From NCBI GenBank assembly GCA_020638655.1, contig JACKIC010000002.1, forward strand, positions 558,001-622,000: a stretch of DNA of 64,000 nt, read 5' to 3'. Below the pieces are notes generated by a model, which saw only the letters and a list, made by a program, of their open reading frames with translations, did not search any database and was not told the origin of the DNA. Origin of the DNA: Planctomycetota bacterium. Its GTDB lineage: Bacteria > Planctomycetota > UBA1135 > UBA2386. Shown here in pieces: positions 40,352 through 50,537 of this stretch. Position 1 is the stretch's first letter. Each line of letters begins with the position of its first letter. A program made the position numbers and the translations under genes.

Positions 40352-41392
40352 ATGCGAGTACTGGCGGCGATGTCCGGTGGAGTCGACAGCAGCGTGGCGG
40401 CCTTGCTGCTGCAGCGGCAGGGGTTCGACGTGGTCGGGGTGTTCATGCGCAACGGCGTGGCCGGCAAGTCCGCCCAGGAGAAGTCCTGCTGCTCGGCCTC
40501 GGATGCGCGCGACGCCGGCGTCGTCGCCGAACGGCTCGGCATGCCGTTCTACGCGGTCGACTACCAGGAGGAGTTCGCGGCGCTGATGGACCACTTCGCA
40601 GCGGAGTACCGGCGCGGGCGCACGCCGAACCCCTGTGTGCTGTGCAACCAGCAGCTCAAATTCGGGCATCTTTTTCGGATCGCGGCGGACGTCGGCGCCG
40701 ACTGCGTCGCCACCGGGCACTACGCGCGCATCGTCGCTGGCGAGCTGCGCACCGCGCGCGACGCCAACAAGGACCAGACCTACTACCTGTTCGGCGTCGA
40801 TCGGCCGGCGCTGGCGCGCACGCTGTTCCCGCTCGGCGACCTCGACAAGCAGCAGGTCCGGCAGATCGCTGCCGAGGCCGGGCTGGTCACCGCCGCCAAG
40901 CCCGAGTCGATGGACATCTGCTTCGTCACCAGCGGCGACTACCGCGACATCGTGCGGTCGCGCGGCGGCGGCGGCCGGGCCGGCCGGTTCGTCGACGCGG
41001 GCGGCCGCGAGGTCGGCCGCCACGACGGCATCGACGGCTTCACCGTGGGCCAGCGCAAGGGGCTGCCGGCGCTGGGCACACCGCACTACGTGACCGCCAT
41101 CGATCCCGAGTCCGGCGACGTGACCCTGGCGCCGCGCGACGGCCTGGACCGGCAGAAGGCGTTCGTGCTCGGCACGCACTGGCTCGTCGACGCGCCCGCG
41201 GCCGGGCAGCCCGTCGCGGCGCACGTCAAGGTGCGGGCCCGGCACGAGCCGGCGGCGGCGACGGTGGTCGCCGACGGGCGCGGCGGCGCCACGATCGAGT
41301 TCGACCAGCCGGTGGCGGCGATCACGCCGGGCCAGGCCGCGGTGTTCTACGACGGCGAACGCGTGCTCGGCGGCGGCTGGCTCGAGGCCTGA
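40352..41392 (+). CDS. mnmA: tRNA-specific 2-thiouridylase
   Basis: MnmA thiolates U34 of tRNA-Lys, -Glu and -Gln. The 346-residue enzyme has the ATP pyrophosphatase motif S-G-G-V-D-S-S, the first catalytic Cys in N-P-C-V-L-C-N, and the second in D-I-C-F-V, along with A-T-G-H-Y-A-R and K-D-Q-T-Y-Y-L. ATG 40352 (MRVLAAMSGG) is chosen over an ATG at 40268 because homology and the promoter both point there. It converges with the HU gene 20 bases downstream. Confidence 0.97.
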   Translation: MRVLAAMSGGVDSSVAALLLQRQGFDVVGVFMRNGVAGKSAQEKSCCSASDARDAGVVAERLGMPFYAVDYQEEFAALMDHFAAEYRRGRTPNPCVLCNQQLKFGHLFRIAADVGADCVATGHYARIVAGELRTARDANKDQTYYLFGVDRPALARTLFPLGDLDKQQVRQIAAEAGLVTAAKPESMDICFVTSGDYRDIVRSRGGGGRAGRFVDAGGREVGRHDGIDGFTVGQRKGLPALGTPHYVTAIDPESGDVTLAPRDGLDRQKAFVLGTHWLVDAPAAGQPVAAHVKVRARHEPAAATVVADGRGGATIEFDQPVAAITPGQAAVFYDGERVLGGGWLEA

Positions 41393-41412
41393 GCGCCGCG
41401 CCGGCGGTCACT

Positions 41413-41688
41413 TCAGACGCTGTCCTTGAGCGTCGTTCCGGGCCGGAACCCAACCGTGCGCGAGGCCTTGATCTGGATCGGCTCGTTGGTCTGCGGGTTG
41501 CGCCCCATGCGCGCCTTGCGGTTCTTCACCGCGAAGGTGCCGAAACCCACGATCTGGACCTCCTTGTCCTTCTTGAGCCCCCGCTGGATCGACGCGATCA
41601 GCGCGTTGACGGCGCGTTCGGCGTGCGCCTTGGAGCACTCGGTGCCCAGCTGCTTCTGCACTTCCTCGATCAAGTCGGCCTTGTTCAT
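41413..41688 (-). CDS. HU family DNA-binding protein
   Basis: The 91-residue protein matches HU/IHF over its full length: M-N-K-A-D-L-I at the start, V-G-F-G-T-F-A-V in the first strand pair, the DNA-binding arm R-N-P-Q-T, and F-R-P-G-T-T-L-K-D at the end. It bends and compacts DNA as a dimer. AGGAG lies 7 bases before ATG 41688. A TAGAGT hexamer about 60 bases upstream is a possible -10, so this gene would have a real leader and a ribosome site, unlike many neighbours. Confidence 0.95.
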   Translation of the reverse strand: MNKADLIEEVQKQLGTECSKAHAERAVNALIASIQRGLKKDKEVQIVGFGTFAVKNRKARMGRNPQTNEPIQIKASRTVGFRPGTTLKDSV

Positions 41689-41920
41689 CTCGAGCTCCTG
41701 TGGTGTGTCCGCTGTGGCCTCAACCGCCCTTCGGTCGAGTGGGGAGGCGACTCTACGCCCGTGGCGCCGGCCGTGCCAAGGGCGAGTCCCGGCCCGCGTC
41801 GGGAGCGCTCGCCGGACAGGGAGTTGCAGATCCTGCTCAAGCCGCTGGCCGGGGGCTGCCGATGACACGGAGGCAATGGGCGCCCGGCGCCCGCACCCCC
41901 GAGAACTCCAGAGGAAAGTC

Positions 41921-42667
41921 ATGAGGATCGCGGCCACCTTTGCCAGCGTGTTGTTCGCCTTCGCGGCGTGTTCTTCCAGCGCTCCGACCAAGTCGGAGGA
42001 AGATCCGTTCATCCAGCCCAACAGCTTGATGGCGGGGGAGATCACCTCGCGCGTCCAGCAGATCCCGTTCCAGCACCGCGAAGAGCTCGTGCAGAACCTG
42101 ATCTGGTTGACCGACGCCGGTGAGCAGGTCATCCCCGCCGTGCTCGATGGCCTCAAGCATCAGAACGCCAAGGTGCGCAGCTCGTGCGCCTGGGTGCTCG
42201 GCCGCCTGCACGACCGCCGCACCATCCCGGCGCTGCGCTCGATCGCCAACGACAGCGAGGCCAGCGTGCGCACCGAAGTGGCGCGCACCCTCGTGCTGCT
42301 CGGCGACCTGCAGTCGTGCCCGACCCTCATCGAGGGCCTGGACAGCGACAAGCGCGAGGTCCGCTACATGTGCCACGAGGCGCTGAAGGTCGCCACGGGT
42401 CACGACTTCGGCTACGACCACCTGAACACCAGCAAGCGCGACATGCAGACCGCGGTGCTGCGTTGGCGCCAGTGGTGGGGCGAGTACTCGGGCGACACGT
42501 TCTTCGCCCAGAAGTACCAGCAGCAGAACGGCCTCGAGGCCGTGCCGGCCGCGCCCTCGGGCGAGACCAAGCCGACCACCGGCAACCAGCCGATGCCGAG
42601 CACGACGCCGAAGACGACCGGCAACGGTGACAACGGCGGTTCGGGCGATCAGGGCGGCAACCGCTGA
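41921..42667 (+). CDS. HEAT-repeat lipoprotein
   Basis: The 248-residue protein has a lipoprotein signal (lipobox F-A-A-C17) and three HEAT-type repeats between about 65 and 165, seen as V-I-P-A-V-L-D-G-L, T-I-P-A-L-R-S-I and T-L-I-E-G-L. Such repeats serve protein contacts. The last 60 residues are low-complexity T/G/N/P. A W-R-Q-W-W motif follows the repeats and is unusual. Function is unknown. A ribosome site GAGGAAA precedes ATG 41921. The 232-bp space back to the HU gene holds only the two divergent leaders. Confidence 0.8.
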   Translation: MRIAATFASVLFAFAACSSSAPTKSEEDPFIQPNSLMAGEITSRVQQIPFQHREELVQNLIWLTDAGEQVIPAVLDGLKHQNAKVRSSCAWVLGRLHDRRTIPALRSIANDSEASVRTEVARTLVLLGDLQSCPTLIEGLDSDKREVRYMCHEALKVATGHDFGYDHLNTSKRDMQTAVLRWRQWWGEYSGDTFFAQKYQQQNGLEAVPAAPSGETKPTTGNQPMPSTTPKTTGNGDNGGSGDQGGNR

Positions 42668-42721
42668 GCGGGGCCGTCAACACGATCGCGCGCTGGAATC
42701 GGGCGGCGACGCCTTGACGCG

Positions 42722-42749
42722 TTGCCATGTCGGGCCAGGGGGTTAGACT
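42722..42749 (+). promoter_or_regulatory. Promoter of the prepilin pair
   Basis: A -35 TTGCCA (42722-42727) and -10 TAGACT (42744-42749) are 16 bp apart, giving a leader of about 40 bases before ATG 42795. Confidence 0.5.
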
Positions 42750-42794
42750 GCGGTCGACCCCCTGGCTCACGTACGACCCCTTTCCCCAGCAAAC

Positions 42795-43442
42795 ATGCGT
42801 CGATCCCAATCCGGCTTCACCCTGATCGAACTGCTGATCGTCATCAGCATCATCGGCCTGCTCGCGGCCGTGCTCCTGCCGAACATCCTCGGCGCGCAGG
42901 AGACCGCGAACGTCGCCGCGGACCAGGCGAACCTGCGCCGGCACCGCGAGTGGTTCCTGACCTACGAGACCCAGCTCAAGCACCTGCCCAACGAGGCCGG
43001 GAGCAAGTTCGTGCTGGCGACCTGGACCACCGGGATCTTCGACCACACGGTCGAGAACCTCGACTACTTCTTCACGCCGGGCTCGCGCGAGGACGACGCG
43101 ATGTACCACAGCTTCCGGGCGATGATGCAGAAGAACGAGAACCCGTTCCCCAACATCAACGAGGTCGACTCCTCGTGCACGCACTACGCGGGCCGCAGCA
43201 AGAAGGACATGCAGACCCGCAAGCTCAGCGCCAACGAGGCCTGGATGGCCAACGACAACGAGGGGGTCTGGCGCCTCACCAACGGCACCGTCAACATCCT
43301 CATGAACGGCGGCGTGGTGCGCAGCTACAGCTATCCCGAGCTCGTCGAGAAGTACGGCCTGCCGCCGCTCGACAAGACCCAGCCGATCTCGACCTGGGGT
43401 CCGAACTCGCCGATCGAAGAGTGCCAGAAGCTCGACATCTGA
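42795..43442 (+). CDS. Prepilin-type protein (pseudopilin-like), copy 1
   Basis: The 215-residue protein has a class III signal, S-G|F-T-L-I-E-L-L-I-V-I-S-I-I-G, cut by prepilin peptidase before Phe. The globular part has one region of note: A-N-D-N-E-G-V-W-R and G-T-V-N-I-L-M-N-G-G-V-V-R, resembling the H-X9-DG-like ending of planctomycete prepilin proteins. It is paralogous to the next gene: both share Y-A-G-R-S-K, N-E-A-W and Y-S-Y-P. No pilus or type II secretion machinery is in the window, so the assembly partner is elsewhere. Confidence 0.85.
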   Translation: MRRSQSGFTLIELLIVISIIGLLAAVLLPNILGAQETANVAADQANLRRHREWFLTYETQLKHLPNEAGSKFVLATWTTGIFDHTVENLDYFFTPGSREDDAMYHSFRAMMQKNENPFPNINEVDSSCTHYAGRSKKDMQTRKLSANEAWMANDNEGVWRLTNGTVNILMNGGVVRSYSYPELVEKYGLPPLDKTQPISTWGPNSPIEECQKLDI

Positions 43443-43571
43443 GATGGGATGGCTGGTGAGGGGGTCTGGCGCGGCCGTCGCCTGTTGCCGCGCCGCGCGC
43501 CGGGACTAGCAGCGTTCGCCCCTCTACCCGCGCCGCCCCAGGCGGCGCTCTGCGAACGCGAAGGAGCTGCC

Positions 43572-44216
43572 ATGCGCAGGAACTCCGGTTTCACCCTGAT
43601 CGAGTTGATGATCGTGATCTCGATCATCGGGTTGCTGACGGCGGCGCTGCTGCCGCGCATCCGAGACTCGCAGGTGATGGCCTACATCACCTCGGACTGC
43701 GCCAACCTGCAATGGCAGCACGGCACGCTGGTGACCTACAAGAACAAGGTCGGCTGGCTGCCTGGCCAGGACGGTCACCGCTTCGTGCTCGCGCCGTGGG
43801 TCGAGGGCATCGTCGAGCACACCGAGGAGAACTTCGACCGCTACTTCACCCCGGGCCGGCGCGAGAACGATGCGACCTGGATCTCGCTGCGGCCCAGCGT
43901 GCAGCGCGGCGTCGACCCGTGGCCGTCGTTGGCTGGCGTCACTTCGGCCGACACGAGCTACGCGGGGCGCAGCAAGGCACACATGACGTCGCGCGAAGCG
44001 GGCGGCAACGAGGCCTGGCTCGCCGACGACAACGAGGGCGGGTGTTCGCACGCCGACGGCACCGTCAACGTGCTGTTCTACGGCGGCACGGTGCGCACCT
44101 ACAGCTACCCGCAGCAGGTCAGCTTGTTCGCGGCGCCGCCGTTCGACGCCGCCGAGTCGGTCGCGATGACCGGCAGCGGCGCGCTGATCCCGTTCTGCAG
44201 GAAGCTGAATCTATAG
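43572..44216 (+). CDS. Prepilin-type protein (pseudopilin-like), copy 2
   Basis: This 214-residue paralogue of the preceding gene has the same signal (S-G|F-T-L-I-E-L-M-I-V) and the shared core, with A-D-D-N-E-G-G and G-T-V-N-V-L-F-Y-G-G-T-V-R. ATG 43572 follows a good ribosome site AAGGAG; an ATG at 43449 lacks one. The pair probably arose by tandem duplication and then diverged strongly. A TAGCAG about 60 bases upstream may be a -10. It converges with the next gene, 17 bases away. Confidence 0.85.
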   Translation: MRRNSGFTLIELMIVISIIGLLTAALLPRIRDSQVMAYITSDCANLQWQHGTLVTYKNKVGWLPGQDGHRFVLAPWVEGIVEHTEENFDRYFTPGRRENDATWISLRPSVQRGVDPWPSLAGVTSADTSYAGRSKAHMTSREAGGNEAWLADDNEGGCSHADGTVNVLFYGGTVRTYSYPQQVSLFAAPPFDAAESVAMTGSGALIPFCRKLNL

Positions 44217-44233
44217 CGCCCAATCCGTGGCGA

Positions 44234-45334
44234 TCAGAAGAAGCCGATCACCGGCACCGCCAGCGATACCGTGCCGGTGGTGCCCGCGACGTTGGTGCTG
44301 TTGACGACGCGACTCGTCGGCACCGGCAGCGGGCCCGCGGGCGGCGTCATCAGCGCCGACGCGTCGCTGAACGCGAGCGCGCCGGTGCCGAGGTCGATCG
44401 TGCCGGCCTGGCACCACAGGCGGAAACCGGGCGGCAGCACCGGCAGGCCGGCGAACGATCCGTCGTAGCTGCCGGTCGCGGTGACTGCGCCGGGCATCGC
44501 GAGCAGCAGCTCCGCCGAGCTGTAGACGGTGCATGCCGGTGCCGTCGGCCACGGCTGCCCGACGAGCTGCGTGCCGAGCGCGACGAAGGCGCGCACCAGC
44601 CCCGAGCCGGGGTCCGGCACGCCGTCGCGCACGGCGACGTCGAGGTCCATCTGCGCGCCGCGGTGCCACAGCACCAGGCTCGCGTTGCTGTCGCGGTTGG
44701 AACCGGGCGCGGCGCAGCCCTGGGCGAGCCGGAAGCCCGGCTGCTCGGCGCGGCCGTCGAGGTAGTTCTCGTGCGCGTCGAGGTACAGGGACACGTTCTG
44801 GTTGCTGGCCGTGGCGGTCTGGTTGGCGAAGACCTCGACCTCGAGGCACAGGGTGCCGCCCTGCGCAGGCGTCACGAACGGCACGGCCCACGGGATCAAC
44901 AGTTCGAAGCTCGGCGCCGGGTCGAGCGCCGGGCGGTCGGTGGGGGGCAACACCACCCAGGTGCGCGGCAGCACGACGACCGGGTTGGGGCCGCGGTTCT
45001 GCGCGAACGTGGGGGAGGCGTTGGCCGGCAGGGTGCTCGTCACCGACGCGGTGACCTGCACCTCGACGGCGAGGCCATCGATGCGGCCGCGCACGCCGAT
45101 CGCGTCGCGGCGATAGCCGTGACCGGTGATCACGGCGTTGCCCGGCACGTCCGCGTGCAGGGTCTGCATGCGGCAGCTGGCGCGGCCGAGCGGGAAGCTC
45201 GTATAGGAACTGCCCTCGAGGTTCAGGCGGTCGCCGGGCGAGACCAGCACGCCGCCCTGCGCGAGCAGGTCGGGCGCGCAGGCCAGAGAGAGCAACAACA
45301 GGGAGGAAATGGTCGAACGGTGGTAGTGGGTCAT
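44234..45334 (-). CDS. Secreted protein of unknown function
   Basis: The 366-residue protein has a signal peptide (S-S-L-L-L-L-S-L-A, cleavage near L-L-A-Q). I do not recognise a domain. The body is rich in Val, Pro, Ala and aromatic residues with regularly spaced short strands, and an acidic/Asn segment Y-L-D-A-H-E-N-Y-L-D precedes a block with three Cys (Q-G-C, A-C-T, L-W-C). This suggests an extracellular all-beta fold. The start is taken as ATG 45334, not the upstream ATG at 45412. It is divergent from the atp operon and would share the intergenic region with its promoter. Confidence 0.6.
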   Translation of the reverse strand: MTHYHRSTISSLLLLSLACAPDLLAQGGVLVSPGDRLNLEGSSYTSFPLGRASCRMQTLHADVPGNAVITGHGYRRDAIGVRGRIDGLAVEVQVTASVTSTLPANASPTFAQNRGPNPVVVLPRTWVVLPPTDRPALDPAPSFELLIPWAVPFVTPAQGGTLCLEVEVFANQTATASNQNVSLYLDAHENYLDGRAEQPGFRLAQGCAAPGSNRDSNASLVLWHRGAQMDLDVAVRDGVPDPGSGLVRAFVALGTQLVGQPWPTAPACTVYSSAELLLAMPGAVTATGSYDGSFAGLPVLPPGFRLWCQAGTIDLGTGALAFSDASALMTPPAGPLPVPTSRVVNSTNVAGTTGTVSLAVPVIGFF

Positions 45335-45431
45335 CTTCAGCGTGGCGTCGACGGCGCACCCGCGGCGTCGACGGCACCTGCTGGGGGCGCACGGGCTCAA
45401 CTTCCGGCGCAAAAAATCCGGGCAGCTTGGG

Positions 45432-45460
45432 TTGGCCCCGCGCGACCGGCTCGCTAATCT
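45432..45460 (+). promoter_or_regulatory. Promoter of the atp operon
   Basis: A -35 TTGGCC (45432-45437) and -10 TAATCT (45455-45460) are separated by 17 bp and lie 37 bases before the first atp ATG. An A6 run at about 45411-45416 just upstream may act as an UP element. Confidence 0.6.
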
Positions 45461-45497
45461 CCTCGCCCCAGTTCGGCCTCACTCCCGAGCGGTGTGG

Positions 45498-45734
45498 ATG
45501 AACGACCAGCCCCGGCAAAGCCCAAACAACTCGCGCGCCCTCGGCGCCGGGATGACCTTGGCGGTGTCGGTGGGGTTGTTCGCCTACGGCGGTCTGTGGC
45601 TCGACACGCGGTTCGGCACCAAACCCTGGTTGCTGCTGCTGTGCGTCGGCTTCGGCATCGTCGGCGGCATGCTGCACCTCATCCGGGTCCTGGCGCCCGA
45701 GCTGCTGCCGTTCGGCAAACGCCCGCGCGGTTGA
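45498..45734 (+). CDS. AtpZ/AtpI-type small membrane protein
   Basis: The 78-residue protein has two membrane helices (about 16-33 and 43-63) with G-L-W-L-D-T-R-F-G-T-K-P-W between them, the pattern of the AtpZ/putative F0F1-ATPase assembly family. Such proteins are thought to help c-ring assembly or magnesium uptake. It is the first gene of the atp operon, 37 bases before the next one. Confidence 0.8.
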   Translation: MNDQPRQSPNNSRALGAGMTLAVSVGLFAYGGLWLDTRFGTKPWLLLLCVGFGIVGGMLHLIRVLAPELLPFGKRPRG

Positions 45735-45771
45735 CCTCGTCCGCCCTCGTCGTCCGTCTCCTCGTCGCCCG

Positions 45772-46254
45772 ATGACCTCGACCGTGTCCCTGCCACAGAC
45801 CACGATCCCAGCTTCGCCCGGGCTTGCGCTCGGCCGTGCGCTGCTGACCGTGGTGGGGGTGCTCGGCGCGCTGTTCGTCGCGACGTGGCTCAGCGGGGCG
45901 GTCGCCGCCGAGAACCTGCCCTGGGTCGGTTACGGCGTCGCGCTGGCCCTGGTCGGCGGCGCGCTGGCCCTGCTGGTGCACCGCCGCATCTTCGATCGGC
46001 GCGCCACCGCGCACCTGGGCAACGATCCGCGCCTGCTGTCGATGCGCCTGCAGGGCCTGCTCGGCCTCGGCTTCGGCATCAAGGTGGCGCTGGTGCTGGT
46101 CGCGGTGTTCGTGCTGCGCGGCAACGACGTGAAATTCCCGCAGCTGGCCGCCTTTGCCGTCGCGTTCGCGGCGGCGTCGCTGGTGGCGCAGCTGACCCTG
46201 GCGAACGCCCTGGTGCGCAGCGCCTCGAACTCCTCCCGATCGTCCTCCTCGTGA
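45772..46254 (+). CDS. atpI: ATP synthase subunit I (AtpI-like)
   Basis: The 160-residue protein has four membrane segments (about 20-42, 48-68, 90-112, 118-140), the layout of AtpI, which assists c-ring assembly. Sequence conservation in this family is low; the identification rests mainly on its position just before atpB and on topology. A Ser-rich end (S-N-S-S-R-S-S-S-S) is notable. Two bases separate its stop from the atpB ATG. Confidence 0.7.
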   Translation: MTSTVSLPQTTIPASPGLALGRALLTVVGVLGALFVATWLSGAVAAENLPWVGYGVALALVGGALALLVHRRIFDRRATAHLGNDPRLLSMRLQGLLGLGFGIKVALVLVAVFVLRGNDVKFPQLAAFAVAFAAASLVAQLTLANALVRSASNSSRSSSS

Positions 46255-46256
46255 TC

Positions 46257-47294
46257 ATGCAGACGAAGCCCGATCGCCGCTACCTGTCGTTCTTCGGCGC
46301 GCTGCTGCTGGCGGTCGCCGCGGTGCTGTTCGCGTCGTCGGGCAGCCTGGTCGCGCAGAACGAGAACGCCCAGCACGAGAATGCGCCGTCGCACGAGACG
46401 GCCGGCCAGCAAGAGCCCGGCGGGCACGGGCATCCCGTGCTCGAGGAATTCGAGAAGCTGCACACGCTCGAGATGGAGAGCAAGGTCTTCTTCACCAAGA
46501 CCTTCTCGCACAGCGTGCCGTACGTGATCTTCGAGCCGAAGGTCTCGCCGAGCGACGACGTCAACCATCTGTTCCGCATCTACAACGTGCAGCCGTGGCA
46601 GTGGATCTCGCTGGGCCTGATGCTCGCGATCTTCCTGCCGGTGGTGTGGAGCTTCGGCCGCCCGACCGGCAAGGCGACGCGCATCATGCGCGGCTGGTGC
46701 CTGTGGGTGCGCGACGAGATGGTCTACCGGGTGATGGGCAAGGAAGAGGGACGCGCCTTCGTGCCGTTCTTCCTGTTCCTGTTCTTCTTCCTGGTGTTCC
46801 AGAACGTCATCGGCCTGATCCCGAGCGTCGGCCACCACTTCCCGCTGTCGATCTACACCGCGACCGGCACGCCCTACGTGACCGGCGCGTTCGCGTTGAT
46901 CACCTTCGCGATGATGCTGTTCTTCGGCATGAAGAAGAACGGCGCCTTCGGCTACTGGAAGGGCCTGATCCCGCACGGGCTGCCCGTGATCCTGCTGCCG
47001 ATGATGGTCGTTATCGAACTCGTCGGTCTGCTGGTCAAGCCGTTCGCGTTGATGGTGCGTCTGTTCGCCAACATGCTCGCCGGCCACCTGGTCGTCGGCG
47101 CGGCGCTCAGCCTGATCTTCCTGTTCACCAAGCTGCAGGGCGGCGCGATCACGAGCTACCTGACGGCGCTGCCGTGCGCCGGCATGGCGATCTTCATCTA
47201 CACGATCGAAGCGTTCGTCACGCTGCTGCAGGCCTACATCTTCACGTTCCTGAGCATCACCTTCATCCATCAGGCGATGCACCAGGAGCACTGA
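46257..47294 (+). CDS. atpB: ATP synthase F0 subunit a
   Basis: Subunit a forms the proton half-channels next to the c-ring. The 345-residue protein has the essential Arg in V-R-L-F-A-N-M-L-A-G-H and L-L-V-K-P-F before it. About 110 N-terminal residues precede the first core helix: a hydrophobic, signal-like start and an H/E/Q-rich region (H-E-N-A-P-S-H-E-T). Similar N-terminal extensions are known in AtpB of some other phyla, such as Bacteroidota. The start is ATG 46257; a GTG 6 bases earlier is in frame. Confidence 0.96.
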   Translation: MQTKPDRRYLSFFGALLLAVAAVLFASSGSLVAQNENAQHENAPSHETAGQQEPGGHGHPVLEEFEKLHTLEMESKVFFTKTFSHSVPYVIFEPKVSPSDDVNHLFRIYNVQPWQWISLGLMLAIFLPVVWSFGRPTGKATRIMRGWCLWVRDEMVYRVMGKEEGRAFVPFFLFLFFFLVFQNVIGLIPSVGHHFPLSIYTATGTPYVTGAFALITFAMMLFFGMKKNGAFGYWKGLIPHGLPVILLPMMVVIELVGLLVKPFALMVRLFANMLAGHLVVGAALSLIFLFTKLQGGAITSYLTALPCAGMAIFIYTIEAFVTLLQAYIFTFLSITFIHQAMHQEH

Positions 47295-47341
47295 TTCCTA
47301 CCCGCTTTTTCGAACCCCTTCTGTCAGTCACGGAGAACCCC

Positions 47342-47605
47342 ATGCTTGCTTTCATTCAGGATGCAGTCAACGTCGCCGCGGCCTCGAACATCGGCCCGGG
47401 CATCGGCGCCGGTTTCGCCGCTGGTCTCGCCGCGATCGGCGCGGGCCTCGGCATCGGCCGCATCGGTGGCTCGGCTGGTGAGGGCATCGCCCGTCAGCCC
47501 GAAGCCGCGGACGCCATCAAGGGCAACGCGCTGCTGCTCGCGGCGTTCGTCGAAGGTGTCGCGCTGTTCGCCGCGGTCATCGGCCTGCTGCTGGCCTTCA
47601 AGTAG
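47342..47605 (+). CDS. atpE: ATP synthase F0 subunit c
   Basis: The 87-residue hairpin builds the rotor ring. The first helix has the Gly pattern G-A-G-L-G-I-G, the loop has R-Q-P-E, and the second helix carries the ion-binding Glu in A-A-F-V-E-G-V. The residues after the Glu are Gly-Val rather than Ser-Thr, which argues for proton rather than sodium coupling. A GGAG ribosome site precedes ATG 47342. Confidence 0.97.
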   Translation: MLAFIQDAVNVAAASNIGPGIGAGFAAGLAAIGAGLGIGRIGGSAGEGIARQPEAADAIKGNALLLAAFVEGVALFAAVIGLLLAFK

Positions 47606-47725
47606 TCGCCACCAGCCCGCTGCGGTCACCGCGCCGACCTTCGGTCGTGCGCGGCAGCCGTCCGTGAGCTCAGTTTCGTCCTGTTCGCTGCGTCCTTCTG
47701 ACGTGTCCTCCCTGAGAGGTTCCGC

Positions 47726-48289
47726 GTGATCTCCTCAACGACCACACTCGTCGCCACGTTGCTCTCCGAAGGCGGAGACCGGCCGCTCGGCTCCTTGCTC
47801 GACTATGCCCCCGGCATGGTCATCTGGACGCTGATCGCCTTCTTCCTCGCCTTGCCGGTGATGTGGAAGTTCGTCTACGGCCCGATCACCAAGGCGCTCG
47901 AGGACCGCGACCGCAAGGTCGAGGATTCGATCGCCGCGGCCGAGGTCGCCCAGAAGCAGGCCGAGGCGCAGATGGCGCAGGCCAAGGCCGAGCTCGACGC
48001 CGCGCAGGCCAACGCCAAGCGCATGGTCGAGGAGGCGATGGCGCGCGCCGAGCGCCAGGCCGCCGAGGCCGTGCGCGCGGCCGACGAGAAGGCCAAGGCC
48101 GAGCTGCAGAAGGCGCGCGAGACGATCGCCGCCGAGAAGCGCCAGGCCCTGCAGGAGATCCGGCAGGAGGTCGTGCACCTGACGATCGCCGCGACCGGTC
48201 AGCTGCTGCAGCAGAAGATCGACGACCAGCAGAACCGCCAGCTCGTCGAGAAGTTCGTCGCGGACGCGGGCAGCAGGAGCCACGGATGA
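47726..48289 (+). CDS. atpF: ATP synthase F0 subunit b
   Basis: The 187-residue stator protein has one N-terminal membrane helix (about 28-48) followed by a long Ala/Glu/Lys-rich coiled coil (about 55-165). The sequence P-I-T-K-A-L-E-D-R-D-R-K-V-E-D-S-I at the helix exit is typical. There is no second b-type gene. The start is GTG 47726. Its stop overlaps the atpH ATG (ATGA), so the two are coupled. The 120-bp space after atpE holds no recognisable gene. Confidence 0.95.
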   Translation: MISSTTTLVATLLSEGGDRPLGSLLDYAPGMVIWTLIAFFLALPVMWKFVYGPITKALEDRDRKVEDSIAAAEVAQKQAEAQMAQAKAELDAAQANAKRMVEEAMARAERQAAEAVRAADEKAKAELQKARETIAAEKRQALQEIRQEVVHLTIAATGQLLQQKIDDQQNRQLVEKFVADAGSRSHG

Positions 48290-48819
48290 CCCTGCTGGCC
48301 AAACGCTACGCCGAAGCGCTGCACGCGCTCGCCAAGGCCCAGGGGGCGACCGACGCGGTCGCCGCCGGCGCCCAGGCGATGCACGACGCGCTGGCGACGC
48401 CGGCCGCGAAGGACGTCCTGCTCAGCCCGGACCTGTCGCGCGAGCAGCGCGCGGCGATGCTCGGCAAGCTCGCGACCGGTTGCCACCAGCTGCTGCAGAA
48501 CCTCGTCGGCGTGCTCGTGCAGCGGCACCGCGTCGAGGTCCTGTTCGACCTGTATCCCGCGCTGCGGGAGCTGATCATGGCCGAGCGCGGCGAGGTCGAA
48601 GGCGTCGTCGAGACGCCGCGCGCCCTCGGCGAAGACGACATGACCGCGCTCGGTGCGCTCGCCGAGCGGCTCAGCGGCAAGAAGGTGTCGTTGACGCAGC
48701 AGCACCGCCCCGAGGTCCTCGGCGGCGTGCGGTTGCGCATCGGCAACGTGCTCTACGACGGCTCCATGCAGGCGGCGCTCACCGACCTCGAGCACAAGCT
48801 GCTGCAGGCCTCGATCTGA
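48286..48819 (+). CDS. atpH: ATP synthase F1 subunit delta
   Basis: The 177-residue protein connects the stator to the top of F1. It has A-K-R-Y-A-E-A-L near the start and the C-terminal pattern I-G-N-V-L-Y-D-G-S-M, with normal length. The start is ATG 48286, overlapping atpF by 4 bases. Confidence 0.94.
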   Translation: MTLLAKRYAEALHALAKAQGATDAVAAGAQAMHDALATPAAKDVLLSPDLSREQRAAMLGKLATGCHQLLQNLVGVLVQRHRVEVLFDLYPALRELIMAERGEVEGVVETPRALGEDDMTALGALAERLSGKKVSLTQQHRPEVLGGVRLRIGNVLYDGSMQAALTDLEHKLLQASI

Positions 48820-48936
48820 TTCCCAGCGTCCGCCGCGTCCGCGGTCGGCGATCTTCCAAGACAACACGACATACATCTGCGCGGGCGGCCCGATGCCGGC
48901 CGGCGCAGGCCAGCCAATCTCCTCGAGTCACGAATC

Positions 48937-50478
<1,542 letters not shown>

Positions 50479-50537
50479 TGACAGGAGCCCTCGGCGCCGC
50501 CGAGGGCTGACCCGCACCGCACCCCCCGACACCGATC

